A stretch of DNA of 8,374 nt from JAOUEA01 sp046732015 (GCA_046732015.1 JBKPMF010000233.1:1-8374), one strand, 5' to 3'. Positions 1 to 6,408 are shown, numbered from the stretch's first letter. Numbers and translations: made by a program. Notes: generated by a model not told the origin, from the sequence alone.

Positions 1-818
1 ACCATGAACACCCCCGCGGCCAGCAACACGATCGTGCCGCCCGGCGCGAGGTCCCAGATGCGAGACGCCGCGAGGCCCGCCACCACCGAGGCGACGCCGA
101 TGGCCACCGCCCACCGCATCGTGCCGGCGAACGAGCGAGCGAGCAGCTGCCCGCTGGCGACCGGCAGCACCATCATCGCGGCGATCAGCAGGATGCCCAC
201 GATCTGCATCGCCGCGACCACGGCCACCGCAGTGATCACCGCGAGCACGTTGTTCACCAGCCCCACGGGCAGACCGGCAACGTTCGACCAATCCTCGTCG
301 GTCACGACCGCGAAGAGCACTCGCCGCAGCACCAGCATCGCCACCACGATGGCCGCGCCCAGCGACACGATCAGCATGACTTCCTGCGCGCTCACCGTCA
401 GCGGTTGGCCGAACAGGTAGGTGAGGACGCTCGCGTTCAACCCGCCGCCGAGGCTCACCAGCACCACCCCGAGCGCGATACCCGAGTAGAAGAACAGTGC
501 GAGCGCCAGGTCACCGGAGGCCCTACGTCGTGACCTGAGCCACTCGATGCCGAGCGATCCGGCCACCGCGAACACGAGCGCCATCCAGACGGGGCCCAGC
601 CCGAGCGCCGCCCCGGCGATGACCCCCGACTGGGCGAGGAAGCCCGCGCCGACCCCCGCGAACGCGATGTGCCCGATGCCGTCACCGATCAACGACATGC
701 GCTTCTGCACCAGGAACGTGCCGATCATCGGGGCGAACACCCCCACGGCCACGCCGGCGATCAACGCGCGCTGCATGAAATGCAGATCGAACGGATACGG
801 CAGGGTCAGCGCGATCAT
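1..818 (-). CDS. znuB: Zinc/manganese ABC transporter permease (ABC-3 family), 3' end cut by the window
   Basis: Membrane subunit of a metal importer that passes Zn2+ or Mn2+ delivered by the binding protein into the cytoplasm, powered by the adjacent ATPase. The frame read from ATG at 818 has 272 codons and leaves the window still open. It is almost entirely hydrophobic, with about seven to eight membrane segments. The family hallmark LIGDGIGHIAFAGVGAG is at residues 43-59 (the GD..xH..GV pattern of ZnuB/MntB), and there is a late hydrophobic MQIVGILLIAAMMVLPVASG segment near 204-223. Usual length is about 260-290 aa, so only a short tail should be missing. The start overlaps the ATPase stop as ATGA, so translation is probably coupled. 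Membership of the ABC-3 permease family is clear. Zinc rather than manganese is inferred only from the neighbourhood. Confidence 0.93.
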   Translation of the reverse strand, partial: MIALTLPYPFDLHFMQRALIAGVAVGVFAPMIGTFLVQKRMSLIGDGIGHIAFAGVGAGFLAQSGVIAGAALGLGPVWMALVFAVAGSLGIEWLRSRRRASGDLALALFFYSGIALGVVLVSLGGGLNASVLTYLFGQPLTVSAQEVMLIVSLGAAIVVAMLVLRRVLFAVVTDEDWSNVAGLPVGLVNNVLAVITAVAVVAAMQIVGILLIAAMMVLPVASGQLLARSFAGTMRWAVAIGVASVVAGLAASRIWDLAPGGTIVLLAAGVFM

Positions 819-1600
819 GTGAGCCCTTCCAGCCACAAGGGCAGGTCCTCGCGGTGCACCCCCAGGCTCACGCCCTCGGCGGTGAGCTGCGACGGCGGCC
901 CGTCGAACAGGATCCGGCGTTTCAGCACGACGACCCGGTCGAGATCGGCCGCAACCGCGGAGAGTTCGTGAGAGACCAGGAGCACGCCGGAACCGTGGTC
1001 GGCGATCAGGTGCACGATCGCATCACGGAACCGGCGTTGGGATTCCGCGTCGACGCCGGCGATCGGCTCGTCCAGCACCAACAGCGACGGCTCGCTCGCG
1101 AAGGCCCGGGCGATGAACGCCCGCTGTTGCTGACCGCCCGAGAGCTGGTTGATCGGCCGGTCGGCGAGGTCGGCGAGGCCGACCGATTCCAACGCGTGGG
1201 TCACCGCGGTGCGGTCGCCCCCGCTGAGCGGTCGCCACCAGCCGCGGCGGGACAGGCGGCCGGCGGCCACGATCTCGGCGACGGTGGCAGGCACCTCCGA
1301 GGCGAGCGACGGGCGTTGCGGCACGTACCCGAGGCGACCGCGATCGCGGAAGGCCACCGGGTCCTCGCCGAACAGCCGCACGATGCCCCGCTCGGGGCTC
1401 AGGGACCCCAACAGCACCTTGAGCAACGTCGATTTGCCCGAACCGTTCGGCCCCACGAGCGCCACGAACTCACCGGGCGCCACATCGAGCGAGACATCCT
1501 CGAGCACGAGGCTGCGGCCATAGGCGAACCGGATCCCGTCGGCCTGCAGCAGCGAGGCGGTACCCGATCGGCGGGCTGGCTCAGCGACAGTCAAGGCCAC
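815..1600 (-). CDS. znuC: Zinc/manganese ABC transporter ATP-binding protein
   Basis: Cytoplasmic ATPase, 261 aa, that powers the metal importer. Motifs are in the usual order: Walker A GPNGSGKST at residues 50-58, Q-loop glutamine in GYVPQRPSL near 95, signature LSGGQQQR at 153-160, Walker B LLVLDEP at 173-179 and switch histidine in LLVSHELS at 211. A WW dipeptide near 121-122 and the short C-terminus fit the ZnuC/MntB-type group. The start is a GTG. An in-frame TGA nine codons upstream excludes a much longer protein, but no Shine-Dalgarno site is well placed, so the exact start is uncertain. The gene begins inside the 3' end of the binding-protein gene (20-bp overlap) and ends in an ATGA overlap with the permease, a tightly coupled operon. 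Confidence 0.93.
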   Translation of the reverse strand: MALTVAEPARRSGTASLLQADGIRFAYGRSLVLEDVSLDVAPGEFVALVGPNGSGKSTLLKVLLGSLSPERGIVRLFGEDPVAFRDRGRLGYVPQRPSLASEVPATVAEIVAAGRLSRRGWWRPLSGGDRTAVTHALESVGLADLADRPINQLSGGQQQRAFIARAFASEPSLLVLDEPIAGVDAESQRRFRDAIVHLIADHGSGVLLVSHELSAVAADLDRVVVLKRRILFDGPPSQLTAEGVSLGVHREDLPLWLEGLT

Positions 1601-2516
1601 CTCGCAGGGTCTCGAGGTTGCGGCGCATCACGGAACCATAGTCCTGGCCCGCATCCACCTCGTCCGGCGTCAGTCCTTCCAGGGTGTCGAGGACCGCGAC
1701 CTGCACGTCGGCTTCGTTCGCCAGGGTTTGGGCCACCTCCGGCGAGACCAACGCTTCGCTGAAGACCGTGGTGACGCCCTCACGATGCACGAGGTCGACG
1801 AGTTCGGCGATCCGGTCGGGCGTCGGTTCGGTGTCGGGCGCCAACCCGGAGATCGCCGACTGCGTCAGGCCGTAGGCGGAGGCGAGGTAGCCGAACGCGG
1901 CGTGGTTCGTGACCAGGGTCGTGGTCCGGCAGTCCGCGAGGCCCGCGACGAACTCGGCATCGAGGCCATGCAACGCCTCGATCAGCGCGGCACCGTTGGC
2001 GTGGAAATCGCAGGTTGCGTCGGGGGCCGCCGACTCCATCGCTTCGACCAGGGGCGGGATCGCCGTCGCGAACAGCCCGGGGTCGAGCCAGACATGCGGA
2101 TCGACCGAAAGCCCGTCAGCCTCACCGCTCGGCGCGGCGGCGGTGTCAACCTCGGCGAGCAGGTCGAGCGTGACGCCCTGGGCCTCCTCGATCGCGTCCT
2201 GGACCGCGGGCTGGAACCCGCCTCCCAGGTAGACCACCAGGTCGGCGGTGGCGACAGCCTCGACGTCATCGGGGGTCAGCTCGAGGTCGTGCGGCTCGGT
2301 ACCAGGCGGAGTGAGGTTCGTGACCTCGACACAGGTGCCACCCACCTGTTCCGCCGCGTACGCGAGCGGATAGAAGCTCGCAGCGACGGACACGTCCGCT
2401 TCGCTCGCGGACGACCCCGTTTCCGCGCAGGCAGGAAGCGCCGCCATCAACACGGCGAGCACACCCACCGCGGCGCGGTGGACGCTGATGCCTCTAGTTC
2501 TAAGAATCGGTCTCAT
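1581..2516 (-). CDS. znuA: Metal ABC transporter substrate-binding lipoprotein (ZnuA/TroA cluster A-I)
   Basis: Extracellular, membrane-anchored binding protein, 311 aa, that captures Zn2+ or Mn2+ for the two downstream subunits. The N-terminus has an arginine-rich n-region and a hydrophobic stretch ending in a lipobox LPAC, so Cys30 is the expected lipidated residue. Four metal ligands expected for the family can be located: His76 in TEPHDLEL, His141 in DPHVWLDP, His205 in LVTNHAAFGY and Asp277 in VLDTLEGLT. The histidine-rich loop seen in many zinc-specific ZnuA proteins is absent. The segment before His141 is instead short, Ala/Gly-rich and acidic, so the metal cannot be decided from sequence. 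The chosen ATG is the first of the frame, gives a proper signal peptide, and lies about 12 bases after a -10-like box, suggesting a nearly leaderless mRNA. Confidence 0.92.
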   Translation of the reverse strand: MRPILRTRGISVHRAAVGVLAVLMAALPACAETGSSASEADVSVAASFYPLAYAAEQVGGTCVEVTNLTPPGTEPHDLELTPDDVEAVATADLVVYLGGGFQPAVQDAIEEAQGVTLDLLAEVDTAAAPSGEADGLSVDPHVWLDPGLFATAIPPLVEAMESAAPDATCDFHANGAALIEALHGLDAEFVAGLADCRTTTLVTNHAAFGYLASAYGLTQSAISGLAPDTEPTPDRIAELVDLVHREGVTTVFSEALVSPEVAQTLANEADVQVAVLDTLEGLTPDEVDAGQDYGSVMRRNLETLRGGLDCR

Positions 2517-2519
2517 TCT
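2503..2519 (-). promoter_or_regulatory. Candidate Fur-family (Zur-type) operator over the znuA start codon
   Basis: On the minus strand AGAATGAGACCGATTCT is an inverted repeat, AGAAT-N7-ATTCT, whose left arm contains the ATG of the binding-protein gene. Part of it, TGAGACCGATTCTTA, also resembles the AT-rich TGANAAC-ATTNTCA pattern of actinobacterial Zur boxes as I recall it. It stands out as AT-rich in GC-rich surroundings and sits at the expected transcription start, where repressor binding would block initiation. Regulator identity is inferred; no zur gene is in the window. Confidence 0.4.
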
Positions 2520-2527
2520 CGGAGCTC

Positions 2528-2557
2528 ACGGTAGCAGCCCGCGTCGTCCCGGGACAA
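2528..2557 (-). promoter_or_regulatory. Putative promoter of the metal importer operon
   Basis: On the minus strand TTGTCC (2557-2552) and TACCGT (2533-2528) are separated by 18 bases, a reasonable fit to a housekeeping sigma promoter. Transcription would start around 2521, only about five bases before the znuA ATG, and there is no clear Shine-Dalgarno site, so a leaderless mRNA is likely. A perfect 10-bp palindrome GTCCCGGGAC (2546-2555) partly overlaps the -35 box. Confidence 0.45.
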
Positions 2558-2589
2558 CGGCTGGGTGGAGGACCGCTGGTGTGGTGCGG

Positions 2590-2595
2590 TAGCGT
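2590..2595 (+). promoter_or_regulatory. Putative -10 box of the luciferase-like oxidoreductase gene
   Basis: TAGCGT lies six bases before the ATG at 2602. This fits a leaderless transcript starting on the start codon, and no Shine-Dalgarno site is visible. A convincing -35 box is not seen at 17-18 bases upstream. The promoter would be back-to-back with that of the metal importer operon. Confidence 0.35.
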
Positions 2596-2601
2596 GCTCC
2601 G

Positions 2602-3642
2602 ATGGTCGTCCGAGTGGGGATCGGACTGTTCACCGGCCAGGTGCCGGGAGGATCGCCACGGTCGTTCGCGCAGGAGTACCGCGAGACGCTGGAGCTGGTG
2701 CGACTGGCCGAGGCGTTGGGCTTCGACTCGGCGTGGGTCAGCGAGCACCACGGTTCATCCGACGGCTACCTGCCTTCGCTCATGGTGATGTTGGGGGCGT
2801 TCGCCGACGCCACGAGTCACATCCGCCTGGGCACGGGCGTGGTCCTCACCCCGTTCCACGATCCGATCCGGCTCGCCGAAGACGCGGCCGTGGTCGATCA
2901 ACTCTCCGACGCACGACTCACGCTCGGCCTGGGCATCGGCTGGCGCGAGGAGGAGTTCCGGATGTTCGGGGTCCCGATCGAGGAGCGGGTCCCACGCCTG
3001 GTCGACACGGTCGCCATCCTGCGGCGCGCGTGGACGGGCGAGCGCTTCTCCTTCGAGGGCGAGGTGCTCTCCTGCGACCGGGTGCGCGTGACGCCGCCGC
3101 CCGCCCAAGCCGGTGGTCCGCCGATCCTGCTGGGCGGCTACGTCGACGCCGCCATGCGTCGCGCCGGCCGGATCGGCGACGGGCACATCACCGATGCCGA
3201 CGATGCCGGCCATGTGCAGCACGCCGTCTCGTTGATGGATGAAGGAGCGAGGGAGGCGGGGCGCGATCCCTCCGCATCTCACTTGGCCCTCATGGTCAAC
3301 GCCTTCGTCGCCGACGACGGACAGCAGGCGTGGGACCTTGCGCGGAACGGGGTGCTCCATCAGCTCGGCGCCTACGAAGCCTGGGACGCCGGCCACGACA
3401 CCCCCGAGCACGATTCCCTGGAGACCGACGCGGCCGACGAACACGCCGCCCGTCGGGGCACCGCGGCCGGCACGCCCGAGGACGTCGTCCACGCCCTGCG
3501 ACCCCTCGTGGCCGCCTACGGGTCGAGGAAGGAATTCGACCTGATCGTTCGTCTCCACTATCCGGGCATGGCCTTCGACACGGCGGCTCGCGCCGTGGAG
3601 CTGTTCGGCGAACGGGTCCTGCCGGCCCTGAAGGGCGAGTAG
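2602..3642 (+). CDS. Luciferase-like (LLM class) flavin/F420-dependent oxidoreductase
   Basis: A 346-aa cytoplasmic TIM-barrel enzyme of the bacterial-luciferase-like superfamily, which uses FMN or coenzyme F420 for oxidation or reduction of a substrate not deducible here. Visible family features are the first strand VRVGIGLF, the FDSAWVSEHHG motif at residues 41-51, IRLGTGVVLTPFHDPIRLAED at about 74-94, LSDARLTLGLGIGWREEEF at about 101-119 and the PPILLGGY strand near 173-180. The region 255-290 is Asp/Glu/His-rich and probably a lid or surface insertion. Length is normal for the family. The ATG at 2602 places the first beta strand immediately at the N-terminus, and a -10-like TAGCGT just upstream suggests leaderless translation. 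The gene is divergent from the metal importer and convergent with mutY. F420 use is inferred from the actinobacterial setting. Confidence 0.88.
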   Translation: MVVRVGIGLFTGQVPGGSPRSFAQEYRETLELVRLAEALGFDSAWVSEHHGSSDGYLPSLMVMLGAFADATSHIRLGTGVVLTPFHDPIRLAEDAAVVDQLSDARLTLGLGIGWREEEFRMFGVPIEERVPRLVDTVAILRRAWTGERFSFEGEVLSCDRVRVTPPPAQAGGPPILLGGYVDAAMRRAGRIGDGHITDADDAGHVQHAVSLMDEGAREAGRDPSASHLALMVNAFVADDGQQAWDLARNGVLHQLGAYEAWDAGHDTPEHDSLETDAADEHAARRGTAAGTPEDVVHALRPLVAAYGSRKEFDLIVRLHYPGMAFDTAARAVELFGERVLPALKGE

Positions 3643-3659
3643 TCCATGGGTGGACTACT
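3638..3659. terminator. Perfect hairpin shared by two convergent stop codons (possible bidirectional terminator)
   Basis: The arms AGTAGTCCA (3638-3646) and TGGACTACT (3651-3659) pair perfectly over nine bases around a TGGG loop. The oxidoreductase stop TAG (3640-3642) lies in the left arm and the mutY stop TAG (3655-3657, minus strand) in the right arm. No T-tract follows on either strand, so it is not a textbook intrinsic terminator, but its position between convergent genes fits termination or 3'-end protection for both transcripts. Confidence 0.55.
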
Positions 3660-4587
3660 GGGCGGAGGTGCCCTCGGCCAGCCTGACCGTCCCTCGTGCG
3701 CTCCCGCGGAGCGCCGCGGGTGAGGCATCGATCACGCCGTCGTGGCTCAGCCCGACCACGGCTTCGGTGATACGGGCCGGGGTGTGCCCGGTGGCCGCCA
3801 CCGCTGCGGCGATCGTCGCCGAGGGTCGTTCGCGGAGCAGCGCCACCACCGAGCCGCGCACCTGACGCATCGAGCCCTCGAACGGCGCCTGGCGCCGAGT
3901 GGTGGCACGCCGCTCCCTGGTCCCGGCCGAGCCCGCTGCCGCGAAGCGGCACCGCGGTTGCAGCGGACACTCGTCGCAACGCGGCCGAGGGCGACACACA
4001 TCGCGACCGAGATCCATCAGCGCCTGGTTCCACGCACCGGGGTGCTCAGGGTCGAGCCAGGCCTGCGCGTCCAGCCGGGTCGTCGCCGCAGGCACCTGGT
4101 CGGCATCCACGCCATGCACGACCCGGGCCCAGATCCTCCGGACGTTGGTGTCGAGCGCCGCCACCGGTTGACCGAACGCGAGGCTCGCGACCGCCGCGGC
4201 CGTGTACTCGCCCACGCCGGGAAGGGCACGGAGATCGTCGAGCGCGCGGGGCACCCGGCCGCCGTGCTCGTGCGCGATCACCCCGGCGGCACGGTGGAGC
4301 GCCACGGCGCGGCGCTGGTACCCGAGCCTCCCCCACGCGCGCAGCACCTCGGCGCGAGACGCCGCCGCGAGATCTGCCACCGTGGGGAAGCTGACCATGA
4401 ACGCCTCGAACGCCGGTACGACGCGTGCGGCCTGTGTTTGCTGCAGCATGACTTCGCTCACCAGGACGGCGTACGGATCGGGGCGGGCGCGGCGCCAGGG
4501 ATAGGCGGACCGGCGGGGTCGATACCAGGCGAGCAGGGCTTCCCGAGCGCTCGTGCTCGGGCTAGGCTCGGCGGTAGGAGGGACCAT
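3655..4587 (-). CDS. mutY: A/G-specific adenine DNA glycosylase MutY
   Basis: DNA repair enzyme that removes adenine mispaired with 8-oxoguanine or G. With ATG at 4587 it is 310 aa. Visible in order: AWYRPRRSAYPWR at 20-32, catalytic Glu45 in SEVMLQQTQ, helix-hairpin-helix LPGVGEYTA at 122-130, catalytic Asp146 in ALDTNVRR, and a four-cysteine iron-sulfur motif at Cys198, 204, 207 and 213. The usual spacing is C-X6-C-X2-C-X5-C; here the first gap is X5, one residue shorter. Residues about 240-305 (RQVRGSVVALL through DGVIDASP to VRLAEG) look like a winged helix, and no C-terminal NUDIX-like domain is present, as in other actinobacterial MutYs. The frame stays open to 4731, but that part is antisense to the CBS gene; no ATG, GTG or TTG occurs in frame between 4587 and the conserved region. 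No good Shine-Dalgarno site precedes the start. Confidence 0.92.
   Translation of the reverse strand: MVPPTAEPSPSTSAREALLAWYRPRRSAYPWRRARPDPYAVLVSEVMLQQTQAARVVPAFEAFMVSFPTVADLAAASRAEVLRAWGRLGYQRRAVALHRAAGVIAHEHGGRVPRALDDLRALPGVGEYTAAAVASLAFGQPVAALDTNVRRIWARVVHGVDADQVPAATTRLDAQAWLDPEHPGAWNQALMDLGRDVCRPRPRCDECPLQPRCRFAAAGSAGTRERRATTRRQAPFEGSMRQVRGSVVALLRERPSATIAAAVAATGHTPARITEAVVGLSHDGVIDASPAALRGSARGTVRLAEGTSAQ
4563..4582 (+). promoter_or_regulatory. Putative -10 box and ribosome binding site of the CBS-domain gene
   Basis: TAGGCT (4563-4568) is a plausible -10 box, though the sequence 17 bases upstream (TTCCCG) is a poor -35. AGGAGGG (4576-4582) is a near-perfect Shine-Dalgarno site three to four bases before the ATG at 4586. 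It decides the start over the in-frame GTG at 4553. Both elements lie within the N-terminal coding sequence of mutY on the other strand. Confidence 0.55.
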
Positions 4588-4951
4588 GACCGACGTCCGC
4601 GACGTGATGAGCACCGAGCTGGTCACCGTGAATCCCGGCACCACCGTGGCCGAGGCCGCCACCACGATGAGCACGAAGAAGGTGGGCTCGGCCCTGGTGA
4701 TGGAAGGCGACCGCCTCGTGGGGATCTTCACCGAGCGCGACGTGATGCGCGCGGTGGCGTCCGAGTTCGATGCCGAGCACCATCAGGTCGGAGCCTTCAT
4801 GACGGCTGATCCCACGACGATCGGACCCGAGGCGGACATCCACGAGGGGCTTTCGTCGATGTTCGCGTTCGGGTTCCGACACATGCCGGTGGTCGAAGGT
4901 GGCCAAGTGGTCGGCATGGTCTCGATGCGCGACCTGACGCCCAGGGACTAG
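4586..4951 (+). CDS. Two-CBS-domain protein
   Basis: A 121-aa soluble protein consisting of a tandem CBS pair (Bateman module) and nothing else. CBS1 spans roughly residues 6-57 and ends with VGIFTERDVMRAV, where Thr49 and Asp52 fit the usual nucleotide-binding pattern. CBS2 spans about 68-120 and contains GFRHMPVVEGG and VVGMVSMRD with Ser113 and Asp116. Stand-alone pairs of this kind generally bind adenine nucleotides or related ligands and act as sensors; no partner is evident here. The ATG is chosen for its strong Shine-Dalgarno site. The start overlaps the mutY start on the other strand, and the stop TAG overlaps the stop of the next, convergent gene, so the gene is fitted with no spare bases between two opposite-strand genes. 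Confidence 0.9.
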   Translation: MTDVRDVMSTELVTVNPGTTVAEAATTMSTKKVGSALVMEGDRLVGIFTERDVMRAVASEFDAEHHQVGAFMTADPTTIGPEADIHEGLSSMFAFGFRHMPVVEGGQVVGMVSMRDLTPRD

Positions 4952-5139
4952 AACCCGGCGTTCCGGGCCTTCTCCGGCATCTCGTCCGACGCCTGCTTCA
5001 GCGCGGCGTGGACCTCCCGGAACACGTCCCCGACGAACGACGCCTGCTGACCGTCCTGGCCGCCCATCGTGCCTCGGACCGCGGACGCAGTGATCTCGCA
5101 CGCCTTCTCGAACACGGCCCAATCGGACTCTCGTGTCAT
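4948..5139 (-). CDS. Small conserved-looking hypothetical protein, 63 aa
   Basis: I do not recognise the family. Reality is supported by an excellent ribosome binding site (GGAGG at 5151-5147, seven bases before ATG) and by the composition of an ordinary soluble alpha-helical protein. Visible features are an N-terminal WAVFEKACEITASAVRGTMGG segment (residues 7-27), a central GQDGQQ turn, a helix SFVGDVFREVHAALKQASDEM (34-54) and a polar end. No signal peptide, membrane segment or metal-binding cysteine motif is seen (one Cys only). The stop TAG overlaps the CBS-gene stop in a shared CTAG. It lies downstream of the acyl-CoA dehydrogenase gene on the same strand with a gap of about 100 bases, so it may have its own promoter. 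No function is proposed. Confidence 0.75.
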   Translation of the reverse strand: MTRESDWAVFEKACEITASAVRGTMGGQDGQQASFVGDVFREVHAALKQASDEMPEKARNAGF

Positions 5140-5238
5140 CGGTGAACCTCCATCAGATCGATCGTCGACGTTGATGGCGTCAGGCTACCGGACGCGCCTT
5201 CTAACGATTCGCTAACGAGGTTGGCTCACGAGCCGAGG
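5140..5238 (-). promoter_or_regulatory. Intergenic leader region of the 63-aa gene: direct repeat, leader inverted repeat, RBS
   Basis: This 99-base gap separates the acyl-CoA dehydrogenase stop from the small gene. It contains two copies of CTAACG (5201-5206 and 5212-5217) exactly 11 bases apart, a TAGCCT -10-like box on the minus strand (near 5189-5184), an inverted repeat CCATCA/TGATGG (5150-5155, 5172-5177) touching the GGAGG ribosome binding site, and a short GGCTC-AC-GAGCC dyad (5223-5234) just after the dehydrogenase stop that could be a weak terminator. None is individually proven. Confidence 0.35.
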
Positions 5239-6408
5239 TCATCCGAACGCCCGGAAACCGGTGAGGGCGGCGCCGACGATCAGGGTGTGGATCTCTTCGG
5301 TGCCTTCGTAGGTGATCACGGACTCGAGGTTGTTCATGTGGCGGATCACCGGGGCATCGAACGTGATGCCGGTGGCGCCCAGCACGCTGCGGGCCTCGCG
5401 CGCGATCGCCAAGGCGGTCCGGGCGTTGCTGAGCTTCACCATGCTCACCTGTTCGAAGGTCGCCTCGCCGTCGTCCTTGAGACGGCCGAGCTGGACCGCG
5501 AGCAGCGCGGCGGCATTGAGATCGATGGCCATCTCGACGAGCTTGCGCTGCACCAACTGGAAGGCACCGATGGGCTGGCCGAACTGCACACGGTTCTTCG
5601 CGTGGTTCAGGGCCGCTTCGTAGCACGCTCTGGCCGCCCCAACGGTGCCCCACGCGATCCCGAACCGCGCCTCGGTGAGGCAGGACAACGGACCCTTGAT
5701 GCCCTCAACGCCGGGGAGCACGGCCGCGGCGGGCAGCCGCACGTCGTGCAGCATCAGCTCGGAGCGGGCGGCGGCTCGAAGCGACCATGCGTGATCGAGC
5801 GAGCGGAACTCGACGCCGGGCGTCACCGACGGCACGACGAACCCCCGGATCGTGCCCCCTTCGTCCTTGGCCCAGACGATCGCCACGTCGCTCGCCCACC
5901 CGTTCGTGTTCCATTTCTTGTGCCCCGTGAGGATCCAGTCGCTGCCGTCGCGACGAGCGAGCGTGGTCATGCTCGAAGGATCCGACCCGCTCTCGGGTTC
6001 GGTGAGGGCGAAGCAGCCGATGGCCTCGCCGGTAGCCATGCGCGGCAACCATTCCTGCCGTTGTTCCTCCGAGCCGAAGGTGCGGATCGGGAACATCGCG
6101 AGCGATCCTTGCACCGACACGAACGAGCGCAGACCCGAATCGCCGAACTCGACCTCCTGGTTCGCCAGGCCGTACTGGACCGCCGTCTCGCCCGCGCAGC
6201 CGTAGCCGTCGAGATGCATGCCCAGGATGCCGAGCTCCCCGAAGCCGCGCGCCAGTTCGGTCGGGAACTCGCCGCGTTCGAACCAGCCTTCGATGTGCGG
6301 CAGGATGTGTTCGGCCACGAACAGCCGCACGCGCTCACGCGTGGCCCGCTCGTCCTCGGTGAACAACCGGTCGACCTGCAGGAAGTCCAGGGGGTCGGTC
6401 TCGCGCAT
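5239..6408 (-). CDS. gcdH: Acyl-CoA dehydrogenase, glutaryl-CoA dehydrogenase-like
   Basis: FAD-dependent cytoplasmic enzyme, 389 aa from ATG at 6408, the usual length of glutaryl-CoA dehydrogenases, which oxidise and decarboxylate glutaryl-CoA to crotonyl-CoA in lysine/tryptophan breakdown. Family marks: LFTEDERATRERVR at 15-28, YGCAG at 69-73, SGLRSFVSVQGSL at 91-103 (Arg94 matches the arginine that holds the substrate carboxylate in GCDH), FAD-loop CFALTEPESGSDP at 132-144, RFGIAWG at 248-254, RVQFGQPI at 273-280 and catalytic Glu368 in TYEGTEEIHTLIVG. The WNTN at 166-169 differs from the common W-(I/S)-(T/S)-N. The frame runs upstream to 6528, but that part is antisense to the next operon's leader and has no family similarity. 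TAGGCT seven bases before the ATG suggests a leaderless transcript. Paralogous acyl-CoA dehydrogenases with another substrate remain possible. Confidence 0.87.
   Translation of the reverse strand: MRETDPLDFLQVDRLFTEDERATRERVRLFVAEHILPHIEGWFERGEFPTELARGFGELGILGMHLDGYGCAGETAVQYGLANQEVEFGDSGLRSFVSVQGSLAMFPIRTFGSEEQRQEWLPRMATGEAIGCFALTEPESGSDPSSMTTLARRDGSDWILTGHKKWNTNGWASDVAIVWAKDEGGTIRGFVVPSVTPGVEFRSLDHAWSLRAAARSELMLHDVRLPAAAVLPGVEGIKGPLSCLTEARFGIAWGTVGAARACYEAALNHAKNRVQFGQPIGAFQLVQRKLVEMAIDLNAAALLAVQLGRLKDDGEATFEQVSMVKLSNARTALAIAREARSVLGATGITFDAPVIRHMNNLESVITYEGTEEIHTLIVGAALTGFRAFG

Noticed and set aside
854..2534. Plus-strand open frames opposite the metal importer genes
   Set aside because: They are mirror frames of clear ABC transporter genes with no recognisable motifs.
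2546..2555. GTCCCGGGAC perfect palindrome in the divergent promoter region as a separate operator
   Set aside because: Ten-bp GC-only palindromes arise easily at this base composition; noted with the promoter but not supported alone.
2565..3242. Overlapping plus-strand frame within the oxidoreductase gene
   Set aside because: It is an Arg/Pro-rich shifted frame without motifs inside a well-supported gene.
3625..3636. GCCCT-GA-AGGGC dyad before the oxidoreductase stop as a terminator
   Set aside because: The loop is too small, the stem is short, and it lies inside coding sequence.
4553..4585. GTG start adding 11 residues to the CBS protein
   Set aside because: The ATG at 4586 has a near-perfect Shine-Dalgarno site, which the longer version would have to encode as protein.
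4588..4731. N-terminal extension of MutY by 48 residues
   Set aside because: This part is antisense to the CBS gene, which has its own strong ribosome binding site, and it lies before the conserved MutY N-terminus.
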